DNA of 64,000 bases from Croceimicrobium sp963977415 (GTDB lineage Bacteria > Bacteroidota > Bacteroidia > Flavobacteriales > Schleiferiaceae): NCBI GenBank assembly GCA_963977415.1, contig CAXBOS010000004.1:186001-250000 (forward strand). The letters run 5' to 3'. Below the pieces are notes generated by a model. That model ran no database searches. It saw only the letters and a program-made list of their open reading frames with translations, and was not told where the DNA came from. Shown here one piece after another: positions 1-8,127 of this stretch; positions within the stretch are counted from its first letter, which is position 1; each line of letters begins with the position of its first letter. Position numbers and translations under genes: made by a program.

Positions 1-1
1 G

Positions 2-1129
2 ATTGGCTTAATTCCACTATTGAAATTGGGTGCCTCTTACGTTATTTCGGATGAGAAGTTTTTTAGAGATAATATCTCGAAAGATTACATCACTCTGATG
101 AAGTTCCGTGCTAACTACGGAGAAGCTACTTTATTTCCTACTCCATTTGCCAATGATTTAACTTTTGCGGCCAATCCTTATAATGGTTTACAAAGTTTTG
201 CTTTTTCTAATCCAGGTAACCCAAATCTTCAGTCAGAAATTGCGAAAACGACTGAGTTTGGTGTTGATTTAGGATTGTTCAAGCGCTTAACGCTAAGTTT
301 TACTTATTATAACACCATAACCGAAGGAGCATTATTTACTCCTCCACAAGCTCCTTCAACAGGACAAGCAGCGCAAGAAACCAATGTGGGAGAAATATCA
401 AACAAAGGTTACGAAATCGCTTTAAGTGCTAGTATCATTAGTAATGAGAAACACCGCTTAAACGGTAGAGTTTCATATAACTACAATGAAAACGAAGTTG
501 TAAGTACCGGTGGTGCTCCAGAATTTGCCGTAGGTGGATTTACTTTCCTAGGTTCATTTGTTAACGCTGGACAGCCTTTAGGTTACCTACGCGGTGCACA
601 AGTAGTTCAAGATGCTAATGGTAATTACGAGGTTAATCGTAACGCTTATTTAGGAACTACCTTTTCGCCAACCTTTGGTACTTTCGGTATTGATTATACT
701 TGGAATAACAAGCTATCCCTATTCTTAAACGGTGATTACCAATTTGGTGGCCAAGGGGTGAACGTAGACGACGTTTTACGTTACTTCGGTGGTGTTAACG
801 ATGAAGATCGTTTCCCTCAAGCCGTTATCGATGGAGGTATTACCTCATTCTTCGATTTAGCAGGATACTGGGTAGAAGATGCCAATTATGTTAAAGTTCG
901 TACCATTGGCGCAGAGTATAACTTAGGTAATCTCTTAGATAGTCGAATCAAAAATTTAAGATTAGGCTTCACCGTGCAAAATGCCTTTAACTGGGTAAGC
1001 TCAAGCTTCGATCCAGATGTTACAGGTTCAGGTATCAGCTCTCAAGGTGGATTTGCTGGCGGTGGTTTCGGTTTTGGAACAGAGTCTGCTCCAAGAATTT
1101 ACCTAGGTTCTTTACGCGTTAACCTTTAA
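2..1129 (+). CDS. SusC/RagA-like TonB-dependent receptor, C-terminal part (5' end outside window)
   Basis: About 375 residues of the C-terminal end of an outer-membrane transporter. The frame is already open at the window edge, so the true start lies upstream; the TTG at 20 is internal. The sequence is a run of amphipathic beta strands separated by aromatic turns, and it ends in SLRVNL, the usual terminal strand of a TonB-dependent barrel. The signal peptide, carboxypeptidase-like domain and plug would be in the missing part. A SusD-like lipoprotein follows after 11 bases, the standard SusC-SusD pairing in which the barrel imports a polymer or peptide captured by the lipoprotein. The substrate cannot be told: no polysaccharide or peptide-degrading enzymes follow it here. 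The assignment to SusC rather than a plain siderophore receptor rests mainly on this neighbour. Confidence 0.85.
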   Translation: MGLIPLLKLGASYVISDEKFFRDNISKDYITLMKFRANYGEATLFPTPFANDLTFAANPYNGLQSFAFSNPGNPNLQSEIAKTTEFGVDLGLFKRLTLSFTYYNTITEGALFTPPQAPSTGQAAQETNVGEISNKGYEIALSASIISNEKHRLNGRVSYNYNENEVVSTGGAPEFAVGGFTFLGSFVNAGQPLGYLRGAQVVQDANGNYEVNRNAYLGTTFSPTFGTFGIDYTWNNKLSLFLNGDYQFGGQGVNVDDVLRYFGGVNDEDRFPQAVIDGGITSFFDLAGYWVEDANYVKVRTIGAEYNLGNLLDSRIKNLRLGFTVQNAFNWVSSSFDPDVTGSGISSQGGFAGGGFGFGTESAPRIYLGSLRVNL

Positions 1130-1140
1130 TAAGAAGCAAA

Positions 1141-2586
1141 ATGAAAAAGATAATTTCAAAAATCTCAATTTTAGCAGCTTCAGCATTGGTTATTGCAGGC
1201 TGCGAAGCAATAGATCCAACCAATGTGGTTAACCCAAATTTATCAGAAGATGCCTTGGTTGGTCAGCCCAACTCTGCGGAAGCTTGGTATTGGGGTATGG
1301 AACGGCAATTGGCAGTTACTGCTAATAATAACCTCATCATATCTGAAATTGTATCTGATAACTACGTAAACACTCAAACTTTCTTTAATCAGTTTTTAGA
1401 TGGTTTAAATGTAGATTATCAGGATGATGATGTTGATGATAGCCAGTTTCACATAGCGCGCTTGCGCGAGATGGCAGTTTTTGGTCTGGAAGAAATTCTT
1501 CCTAATGATGCCAATGCAACAGATGTTCAGCGTTCGGAATTTTTATTTTTCCGCGCCTTGTCACATTTATTAGCGGGAATGTATTATCAAGAATTGCCAG
1601 GTTCAGCCGGCGGTCCAGTTCTTAGTCGCGAGGTGCATTTAGATGCGGCCATTCAATACTTTACTGAAAGTAATGATGTTAATGCTAACGTGGGTGCCTT
1701 AATAGGGATCGCTAGAGCACAATATCTTAAAGGTGATGCAGTAGCGGCTATTAGTGCTGCTGATGCAGCTATCGCTGCCGATGCAGGCGCGGGTTTCGTT
1801 CGCTATATTACTTTCGATCCTCAAAACTCGAGAGGAAACAGTAATAGCAATAATTACACGGTTAACTCTTTACAAGATGCCTTGTACGATCGTGGTAGTT
1901 TCGACGATTTACAGCCATTACCAAGCTTAGACTTTTTAGACCCTAAGTTTGTGGTAGTTTCAGGAAACGAAGATTCTAAAATTCCTTTATTAAAAATTGA
2001 GGAAGCGCATTTGATTAAAGCAGAGGCTCAGCAGTCTCAAGGTAGTGATGGTGATGCCATTAATACTTTAACTGATTTAATCGGATTGGTGGCTACTCGC
2101 CCCACTATCACTGTTGATGATGGAGCAGAAAACCGTACCGAGCGTGAGCCAGGTTCTCGTCCAGATAGCACCGATATTACTGTTGATGGTATGGCGGGTT
2201 TAGTTCTTTATCGCGGTGGTGGTACAGTTACCATTCCTAGCGTTTCGGGAACTTCCTATACCGCTGCTGATTTGGCTGGCCTAAGTGGCGATGCTTTACT
2301 AGATGCGATTTACCGTATTCGTCAGCAGGTATTTATTGGTGAAGGTATGCGTTCGGTAGATATGGGTATTACTTATGTGATTTCTCAGAACGAGCAATTA
2401 TTAAATACCGCTAATGTGAGTGCCGATATGACGGTTCCAGATTTACCGCCATTTTTAGTATCTATTAAAGATAATATCGATGCCATTACCTATGATGAGG
2501 TAGCACGTACTTGTACTATTGACAATGACATTACCGCCATCATCGTAAGCCAAAAGGCTACAGATTATGTTTGTCCTTTCCACTAA
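1141..2586 (+). CDS. SusD/RagB-like outer-membrane lipoprotein
   Basis: A 481-residue surface lipoprotein that would cap the preceding SusC-like barrel and bind its substrate. The N-terminus is a lipoprotein signal peptide ending in the lipobox VIAGC, with Cys21 as the lipidated residue. The body is helix-rich with TPR-like stretches (for example the Ala-rich segment around residues 195-215, and KIEEAHLIKAEAQ near 290), as in SusD proteins, whose length is usually 450-600 residues. It starts 11 bases after the receptor stop and ends at a strong hairpin terminator, so the two form the end of one operon. Residues around 310-380 hold a long polar insertion (GAENRTEREPG and following) typical of the variable substrate-facing face. 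The ligand is unknown. Confidence 0.82.
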   Translation: MKKIISKISILAASALVIAGCEAIDPTNVVNPNLSEDALVGQPNSAEAWYWGMERQLAVTANNNLIISEIVSDNYVNTQTFFNQFLDGLNVDYQDDDVDDSQFHIARLREMAVFGLEEILPNDANATDVQRSEFLFFRALSHLLAGMYYQELPGSAGGPVLSREVHLDAAIQYFTESNDVNANVGALIGIARAQYLKGDAVAAISAADAAIAADAGAGFVRYITFDPQNSRGNSNSNNYTVNSLQDALYDRGSFDDLQPLPSLDFLDPKFVVVSGNEDSKIPLLKIEEAHLIKAEAQQSQGSDGDAINTLTDLIGLVATRPTITVDDGAENRTEREPGSRPDSTDITVDGMAGLVLYRGGGTVTIPSVSGTSYTAADLAGLSGDALLDAIYRIRQQVFIGEGMRSVDMGITYVISQNEQLLNTANVSADMTVPDLPPFLVSIKDNIDAITYDEVARTCTIDNDITAIIVSQKATDYVCPFH

Positions 2587-2608
2587 GGGGAAATTCTTTA
2601 AAAATAAA

Positions 2609-2635
2609 AGGGGAGTCGTGAGACTCCCCTTTTTT
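2609..2635. terminator. Bidirectional intrinsic terminator
   Basis: A perfect 9-bp stem (AGGGGAGTC paired with GACTCCCCT) closes a GTGA tetraloop. It is followed by a T run on the plus strand and by TTTTATTTTT on the minus strand. It lies between the convergent SusD-like and lpxD-like genes and can end both transcripts. Confidence 0.9.
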
Positions 2636-2661
2636 ATGCTTTGTAATAAATGCTTGGCGTT

Positions 2662-3600
2662 TTACTCCGTAATTGTTATCTGCTCAATAATTTTGGGCAA
2701 GATACGTACGGAGGCCATCTCACGATATTTTTTCCGAGCCTCCTCGGCAGGATATCCAAAATAAGTCTTATCGGGATCCAAAGATTTAGAAACACCTGAC
2801 TGTCCTAAAACCACTGCCTTAGTACCGATTCTCACATTGGAGTTAACACCTACTTGTCCCCAAAGGGTTACTTTGTCCTCAATTACCACACAACCCGCAA
2901 TACCCACTTGGGCAGCAAATAAGCAATCTTTGCCAATTAAAGTGTCGTGGCCAATATGAACCGAATTATCGATTATAGTGCCAGCGCCTATTCGTGTATC
3001 GGCACTCACTCCGCGATCAATGGTACAAGAGGCACCAATATTTACACGATCTTCTAAAACTACAATCCCACCGCTTAAAAGTTTGTCAAAACCACTTGCG
3101 CGGTTTTTATAATAGAAGGCATCGGCTCCTAGCACACTATTAGCGTGGATAACGACATTGTTACCAATTTTGCAGCGATCGTAAATAGTAACATTAGCAT
3201 GGATAATACAGTTATCCCCGATTTCAACATTTTCGCCAATAAAACCACCAGGCTGAATGATGGTGCCTTCCCCAATTTTGGCACTGGGATGTATCGCACG
3301 TTCACTCGCCTTGAAAGGGAAATAATGGTTCGTTAGTTTATTGAAATCTCTAAAAGGGTCATCACTAATTAAAATCCCTTTACCCTCTGGAACCGCCACC
3401 TTTTTATTTATTAAAATAGTGGTTGCGTCAGAATGCAAGGCTTTGTCGTAATATTTAGGATGATCTACAAATACTAAATCTCCTGGCCTTACCCGATGAA
3501 TTTCGTTCCAACCCCAAACTTTATGGTCAGCAGGACCATCATATGTGCAGTTTAAAAGCTGAGCCAATTCGGCTAAAGTATGTACCTGAGGAAAGTCCAT
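2662..3600 (-). CDS. LpxD-like UDP-3-O-acylglucosamine N-acyltransferase paralogue
   Basis: A 312-residue left-handed beta-helix acyltransferase. LpxD transfers a 3-hydroxyacyl chain from acyl carrier protein to the 2-amino group of UDP-3-O-acylglucosamine in lipid A synthesis. An N-terminal uridine-binding-like domain (residues 1-100) precedes hexapeptide repeats (about 105-260; for example IGENVEIGDNCIIHANVTI) and a short helical C-terminus. His residues in HIGHDTLIG fit the LpxD active-site region. It follows efp with no gap, so the two are co-transcribed. A second, longer LpxD (336 residues) sits in the main lpx operon. Two LpxD-type genes flanking efp are common in Bacteroidota. This copy may have a different acyl or sugar-nucleotide preference, which the sequence does not settle. 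Confidence 0.85.
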   Translation of the reverse strand: MDFPQVHTLAELAQLLNCTYDGPADHKVWGWNEIHRVRPGDLVFVDHPKYYDKALHSDATTILINKKVAVPEGKGILISDDPFRDFNKLTNHYFPFKASERAIHPSAKIGEGTIIQPGGFIGENVEIGDNCIIHANVTIYDRCKIGNNVVIHANSVLGADAFYYKNRASGFDKLLSGGIVVLEDRVNIGASCTIDRGVSADTRIGAGTIIDNSVHIGHDTLIGKDCLFAAQVGIAGCVVIEDKVTLWGQVGVNSNVRIGTKAVVLGQSGVSKSLDPDKTYFGYPAEEARKKYREMASVRILPKIIEQITITE

Positions 3601-4167
3601 TTACTCTTTGTAACGCTCTTTATATGCTCCTGTAGCGGTTTCAATCACTACTTTTTCACCCTCAGCAATAAATAAAGGAACGCGTATTTCCGCGCCTGTT
3701 TCAACGGTCGCAGGTTTAAGGGTGTTCGTAGCGGTATCTCCCTTAATTCCTGGTTCGGTATAAGTAATGGTTAGTGCTACTTTTTGGGGTAGTTCGCATA
3801 CCAATGGACGGTCTTCATCAGCATGGAAAAGTACTTGGCATTCCATTGCTTCCAATAAAAATTGGGGCGCATTAATAAGTTCCTTTGCAATGGTGATTTG
3901 GTTGAAGTCATCCATGTTCATGAAATGCCAACCGGAAGGATCTTGGTACAAAAACTGGTAGTTTCTGTTTTCAATTCGAATAACTTCTAATTTGTTTCCC
4001 GAGGGGAAAGTATTATCGATCATTCTTCCCGTATCCAGGTTGCGTAATTTGGTTCTTACGAAAGCGGGACCTTTGCCTGGCTTTACGTGTAAGAATTCAA
4101 TAATTTGGTGAGGAGCATTATTAAATGTAATGCATAATCCATTACGGATATCTGAAGTATCTGCCAT
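3601..4167 (-). CDS. efp: Translation elongation factor P
   Basis: A 188-residue EF-P that binds ribosomes stalled at consecutive prolines and promotes peptide bond formation. All three domains are present at full length: the N-terminal KOW-like barrel with the loop VKPGKGPAF, where Lys32 matches the lysine modified in other bacteria (Lys34 in E. coli), then two OB-fold domains ending in the EF-P signature around TGAYKERYKE. It has its own promoter element (4188-4195) and reads directly into the lpxD paralogue. No EpmA/EpmB-type modification gene is near. A protein with nine prolines in a row is encoded elsewhere in this window (about 30.25 kb) and is a likely client. Confidence 0.97.
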   Translation of the reverse strand: MADTSDIRNGLCITFNNAPHQIIEFLHVKPGKGPAFVRTKLRNLDTGRMIDNTFPSGNKLEVIRIENRNYQFLYQDPSGWHFMNMDDFNQITIAKELINAPQFLLEAMECQVLFHADEDRPLVCELPQKVALTITYTEPGIKGDTATNTLKPATVETGAEIRVPLFIAEGEKVVIETATGAYKERYKE

Positions 4168-4187
4168 AGCTTTATTATGTTCTGAGG

Positions 4188-4195
4188 CAAAAGTA
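4188..4195 (-). promoter_or_regulatory. Promoter -7 element of efp
   Basis: Minus-strand TACTTTTG matches the Bacteroidota -7 consensus TAnnTTTG. Transcription would begin about 16 bases before the efp start codon. No clear TTG -33 element is seen at the usual distance. Confidence 0.6.
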
Positions 4196-4226
4196 AGCTT
4201 TTGAACTGCTAAAGTGAAACAGAATT

Positions 4227-4247
4227 TTGCTCATCTGACTTGAGCAA
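4227..4247. terminator. Hairpin between ABC ATPase and efp
   Basis: A 7-bp perfect inverted repeat (TTGCTCA / TGAGCAA) with a 7-base loop. The T run (TTTTTT) follows on the plus strand, while the minus strand, which would need the terminator for the lpx operon, has only AAAATTCTGTTT. A weak or factor-assisted terminator is possible. Confidence 0.4.
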
Positions 4248-4291
4248 TTTTTTACAGAATTATAAGGATGCTAACTTGGGCTATTCTTTAA

Positions 4292-4912
4292 TTAGCCTTG
4301 GCTGAAATTGCTAATCTTAAGCTTATCCTGGCAAAGGAAAATTTCATCTTCGCTAAAGTTAGAGCCGATTACAAGGCTGCGCTCACCCAATTCGCTGTGA
4401 AGAAGCTGCTTATACCATTCTATTCCTTCAGGGTCTAAGTTGGCAGTAGGCTCATCTAAAATCACCAACTCGCTTGCGCTGAAAAGTGCTAATGACAAGC
4501 GCAGTCTTTGCTTCATGCCAGAGCTAAATTGCTTAATTTTTTTGCGGGAAGATTTCTCTAGATAAGCCCGACTAAGAATCTCTTTCGGACTTATTAGCAA
4601 TCCGCGAAAGCGCTGATAGGTTTCTAAAAACTCTAAGGCTTCCAGTTCTTCAATTAATTCGAAGTAAGGTCCAGAGAAACTAATTTTATTTACCGCTTCT
4701 TGGACTTTAAGGTCTTTTAGAACGGCTTGGTAAATTACCTCGCCATTACTTAGGCTTAATGCGCCATAGAGGCATTTTAACAAAGTGGACTTACCGCTAC
4801 CATTGCCGCCAAGAACGGCGGTTTTGGAGCCTTCTTCAAAACTGTAATTTAGTTTGTCGAATACTATTTGAGGGCCAAAGCTTCTTTGTGCATCCTTAAA
4901 TTCTACCCGCAT
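4292..4912 (-). CDS. ABC transporter ATP-binding protein
   Basis: A 206-residue stand-alone nucleotide-binding domain. Walker A is GGNGSGKST (residues 35-43), the ABC signature is FSSGMKQRL and Walker B is LVILDEP followed by TANLD. At this length it has no membrane domain and must pair with a permease not encoded nearby. Its start overlaps the lpxA stop by one base (TAATG), so it belongs to the lpxD-lpxC/fabZ-lpxA operon. That position suggests a role in envelope lipid or lipopolysaccharide transport, but the short form resembles CcmA-type ATPases too and the substrate is unknown. The usual Bacteroidota order places efp directly after lpxA, so this gene may be a lineage-specific insertion. 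Confidence 0.85.
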   Translation of the reverse strand: MRVEFKDAQRSFGPQIVFDKLNYSFEEGSKTAVLGGNGSGKSTLLKCLYGALSLSNGEVIYQAVLKDLKVQEAVNKISFSGPYFELIEELEALEFLETYQRFRGLLISPKEILSRAYLEKSSRKKIKQFSSGMKQRLRLSLALFSASELVILDEPTANLDPEGIEWYKQLLHSELGERSLVIGSNFSEDEIFLCQDKLKISNFSQG

Positions 4913-5694
4913 TATTCCAAACGAAATCCTTTCATAATTCCCGTTTGAGAGCTGCGAATAAAGGTGAGGATTTCATCTCTTTCTTGGGTGGCCTCAAAGT
5001 CGGTTTCAATTATTTCTAAAGCTTGGCTTACGTTGTAATTCTTCTGAAAAAGAATACGATAAATATTTTGAATGGAATTTATTCTCTCATTTGTGTATCC
5101 TCTTCGGCGCAAGCCAATAGAGTTGATACCGGCATAAGAAATAGGCTCTTTCGCTGCCTTAACAAAAGGAGGGACGTCTTTACGTACCAAAGATCCGCCT
5201 CCAACAAAAGCATGGGTACCGATTTTAGTAAACTGTTGTACCGCTGAAAGTCCGCCGATAATGGCCCAGTCGCCAATTTCTACGTGTCCTGCAAGTAAAA
5301 CACCATTTACTATAATGCAGCTTTCTCCAATTACGCAATCGTGAGCAACGTGAGCAGTAGCCATAATTAAGGTGTTGGCTCCAATTACGGTTTTACCCAA
5401 GGCTTTCGTGCCGCGGTTAATAGTTACAAATTCGCGAATAGTAACATTGTTGCCGATCACAACAGTACTGTCTTCGCCCTCAAATTTCAAATCTTGGGGA
5501 ATAGCCGAAATAACAGCGCCAGGGAAAATACGGCAGTTTTTACCAATACGCGCACCTTCCATAATGGTAACATTGGAACCAATCCAACTTCCCTCTTCAA
5601 TTACCACATTTTTGTGAATGGTGGTAAAGGGTTCGATCACCACGGTGGGTGCAATTTTTGCGCTCGGGTGAACGTATGCTAGGGGTTGATTCAT
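4912..5694 (-). CDS. lpxA: Acyl-ACP:UDP-N-acetylglucosamine O-acyltransferase
   Basis: A 260-residue LpxA, the first enzyme of lipid A synthesis, which attaches a 3-hydroxyacyl chain to UDP-GlcNAc. Hexapeptide repeats cover residues 5-190 (VHPSAKIAPTVVIEP onward), and the active-site segment MATAHVAHDCVIG contains the catalytic histidine. The SIGLRRRGYTNE helix and the C-terminal helical region match LpxA. Length is typical (255-265). It follows the LpxC-FabZ gene by one base and overlaps the next gene by one base, indicating translational coupling. Confidence 0.96.
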   Translation of the reverse strand: MNQPLAYVHPSAKIAPTVVIEPFTTIHKNVVIEEGSWIGSNVTIMEGARIGKNCRIFPGAVISAIPQDLKFEGEDSTVVIGNNVTIREFVTINRGTKALGKTVIGANTLIMATAHVAHDCVIGESCIIVNGVLLAGHVEIGDWAIIGGLSAVQQFTKIGTHAFVGGGSLVRKDVPPFVKAAKEPISYAGINSIGLRRRGYTNERINSIQNIYRILFQKNYNVSQALEIIETDFEATQERDEILTFIRSSQTGIMKGFRLE

Positions 5695-5695
5695 C

Positions 5696-7090
5696 TTACT
5701 TTTCTTTTACTATCTGTGCCATCATTAAAGCTTCGCAAACAAGACTATCTCCTACATAAGCTTTTCCTGTCATCTTTACAATTCCACGGCGAATAGGTTC
5801 GTCCATTACTAAGCGGAAAATAAGGGTGTCACCTGGTACTACTTGTTTTTTAAAACGAACATTGTCAATTTTCAAAAAGAAGGTAAGGTAGTTTTCGGGA
5901 TCAGGCACAGTGCTTAGTGCCAAGATTCCACCCGCTTGTGCCATGGCTTCTACTTGCAATACCCCAGGCATAACAGGTGCACCAGGAAAGTGCCCGGTAA
6001 AAAAGGGCTCATTCATAGTAACACTTTTAACGGCCACTACATGGTCTTTACTAATTTCCATCACTTTGTCAACCAATAAGAATGGTGGACGGTGAGGAAG
6101 AATGTTCATGATTTGGGTAACGTTATAAACTGGCGTTTGATTAGGGTCGTACTCAGGTACATCGCTGCGTCGCATATCGTCTTTTATTTTTTGGGCTACT
6201 AATTTGGCAAAGTTTGTATTGGCTTTGTGGCCAGGACGGGTGGCTATAATTCTACCTTTTATGGGTTTTCCAGCAAGACTTAAATCACCGATTACATCGA
6301 GTAATTTATGACGAGCCGCCTCGTTAGGGTAGTGTAAATCTAAATTATCTAGAATACCATTGGGCTTAACGGAAACACTTTCTTTATTGAAAGCTTTCTT
6401 CAGCTTTTGAAGTTTTTCGTCTGATACTTCTTGGTCCACATAAACAATGGCATTATTTAGGTCTCCCCCTTTAATTAGGCCATTATCTAATAAATATTCT
6501 AATTCATGTAAGAAGCTAAAGGTGCGACAGCGCGCAATCTCAACTTTGAAATCACTGAGATCTTTTAAGTGTGCGGATTGACTGCCTAAAACTTTGGTTC
6601 CGTAATCTACAATTACTGATACTTCGTAATTCTCAGCAGGCAAAGCGATTATTTCTACGCCTTCTTTCTCATCGTAAAAACGAATAGGCTCTTTAACTAC
6701 AAAAAACGAACGTTCTTTATCTTGGGCCTTTACGCCAGCTTTTTCCAAAACCTCTACGAATGGAAGTGAACTTCCGTCCATAATGGGCATTTCTGGACCA
6801 TTTACTTCAATAAGGCAATTGTCTATCGATAAGCCGGTAAGGGCCGCAAGAACATGCTCCACCGTACTCACACTGGCCTTGCCATTTTCCAGAGTAGTCC
6901 CTCTTTCGGTATGTGTTACAAAGCGGGCATGCGCAGGAATAATCGGTTGATTTTCAATGTCTACTCTCTTAAAGGCAATACCGAAATCTACCTCGGCAGC
7001 TTTAAATACTAAACTTACTTCTGCTCCTGTGTGCAAGCCGAAGCCTGCAATAGAAGCCTCAGAGGCAATGCTATGTTGATAGCTATTCAT
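5696..7090 (-). CDS. lpxC: Bifunctional LpxC deacetylase / FabZ dehydratase
   Basis: A 464-residue fusion. Residues 1-305 are LpxC, the zinc-dependent UDP-3-O-acyl-GlcNAc deacetylase that commits the cell to lipid A synthesis: STVEHVLAAL carries a zinc-binding histidine, and HKLLDVIGDLSL supplies the second zinc site. Residues about 315-464 are FabZ, the 3-hydroxyacyl-ACP dehydratase, with the hot-dog signature GHFPGAPVMPGVLQVEAMAQ. The fusion is a hallmark of Bacteroidota. It places the enzyme that consumes 3-hydroxyacyl-ACP for fatty acids beside the one that draws on the same pool for lipid A, and so may balance the two. It lies between lpxD and lpxA with gaps of only one base or none. Confidence 0.97.
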   Translation of the reverse strand: MNSYQHSIASEASIAGFGLHTGAEVSLVFKAAEVDFGIAFKRVDIENQPIIPAHARFVTHTERGTTLENGKASVSTVEHVLAALTGLSIDNCLIEVNGPEMPIMDGSSLPFVEVLEKAGVKAQDKERSFFVVKEPIRFYDEKEGVEIIALPAENYEVSVIVDYGTKVLGSQSAHLKDLSDFKVEIARCRTFSFLHELEYLLDNGLIKGGDLNNAIVYVDQEVSDEKLQKLKKAFNKESVSVKPNGILDNLDLHYPNEAARHKLLDVIGDLSLAGKPIKGRIIATRPGHKANTNFAKLVAQKIKDDMRRSDVPEYDPNQTPVYNVTQIMNILPHRPPFLLVDKVMEISKDHVVAVKSVTMNEPFFTGHFPGAPVMPGVLQVEAMAQAGGILALSTVPDPENYLTFFLKIDNVRFKKQVVPGDTLIFRLVMDEPIRRGIVKMTGKAYVGDSLVCEALMMAQIVKEK

Positions 7091-8101
7091 TTAATTTTTT
7101 AACTTTTTTTCTAAGTCGCGAATAATGCTTGGCAACTTACGGAAATAAACATAAGACTTCTGGTAATCAGAAACTTTAAATGCAGGGCTACCCTGCACTA
7201 TACTATTGTCTTCAACATCTTTGCCGATGCCACTTTGCGCAGCGATTTTGACGCCGTCACCAATTTTTAAATGACCCGAAATTCCAACTTGTCCGCCAAT
7301 CATACAGTTTTTTCCAACCTTGCTCGAGCCTGCAACGCCACTTTGCGAAGCAATAACGGTGTTCTCGCCGATTTCTACATTGTGCGCTATTTGAATGAGG
7401 TTGTCTAATTTCACACCTTTGCGAATAATAGTAGAACCTAGGGTGGCGCGATCAATGGTGGTATTTGCGCCAATTTCTACCCCGTCCTCAATTACCACAT
7501 TACCAATCTGGGCCACTTTATCGTAACCAGATCCTTTGGGGGCAAATCCAAAGCCATCGGCGCCAATAATTACGCCGCTATGTAAACTAACTTCATTACC
7601 TATTTGGCTATTGGCATAGATGTTTACGCCGCTAAATATGAGGCAATTATCGCCAATATTACAGTTGTCGCCAATAACCGTATTCGCATAAATTTTGGTA
7701 TTCTTACCAATGCTAACCCCATCGCCAATAACTACGCCTGCAGCAATGTAAACATCCTCTCCAAGGCGAGCCTTTTCTGAAACGATTGATCGCGGATGAA
7801 TACCGGTTTTTTGATGTTGCAAACTATTATAGGCTTCCAGTAATTTGGCGAAAGCCATATAAGGTTCTTCCACTCGCACCAAACTCGCAGCAATTGGTTT
7901 TTCGGCCTTAAAGTCATTACCCACAATTACAATGGAGGCTTCGGTTTCGTAGATATACTTTTGATATTGTAAGTTGGCTAGAAAGCTTAAAGTACCTGCT
8001 TTCCCTTCTTCAATTTTAGAAAGATTGGAAACGGTAACATCGGGGTTGCCATCTACCGTTCCGCCGAGCATATCGGCAATTTGTTGCGCGCTAAATTCCA
8101 T
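7091..8101 (-). CDS. lpxD: UDP-3-O-acylglucosamine N-acyltransferase
   Basis: A 336-residue LpxD, third enzyme of the lipid A pathway. The N-terminal domain (residues 1-100; MEFSAQQIADMLGG) binds the uridine part, hexapeptide repeats span about 105-290 (IGKNTKIYANTVIGDN and following), and a helical tail ends LEKKLKN. The repeat QIAHNVEIGENTVIASQSG carries the conserved catalytic histidine region. It is the first gene of the lpxD-lpxC/fabZ-lpxA-ABC operon. A TACTTTTG element lies five bases before the ATG, which suggests a nearly leaderless mRNA. Confidence 0.96.
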   Translation of the reverse strand: MEFSAQQIADMLGGTVDGNPDVTVSNLSKIEEGKAGTLSFLANLQYQKYIYETEASIVIVGNDFKAEKPIAASLVRVEEPYMAFAKLLEAYNSLQHQKTGIHPRSIVSEKARLGEDVYIAAGVVIGDGVSIGKNTKIYANTVIGDNCNIGDNCLIFSGVNIYANSQIGNEVSLHSGVIIGADGFGFAPKGSGYDKVAQIGNVVIEDGVEIGANTTIDRATLGSTIIRKGVKLDNLIQIAHNVEIGENTVIASQSGVAGSSKVGKNCMIGGQVGISGHLKIGDGVKIAAQSGIGKDVEDNSIVQGSPAFKVSDYQKSYVYFRKLPSIIRDLEKKLKN

Positions 8102-8106
8102 TGGGT

Positions 8107-8114
8107 CAAAAGTA
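8107..8114 (-). promoter_or_regulatory. Promoter -7 element of the lpx operon
   Basis: Minus-strand TACTTTTG, then ACCCA and the lpxD ATG. With the -7 element centred seven bases before the transcription start, the mRNA would begin at or within a base or two of the start codon. Confidence 0.6.
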
Positions 8115-8127
8115 CAAATAATGCTTG

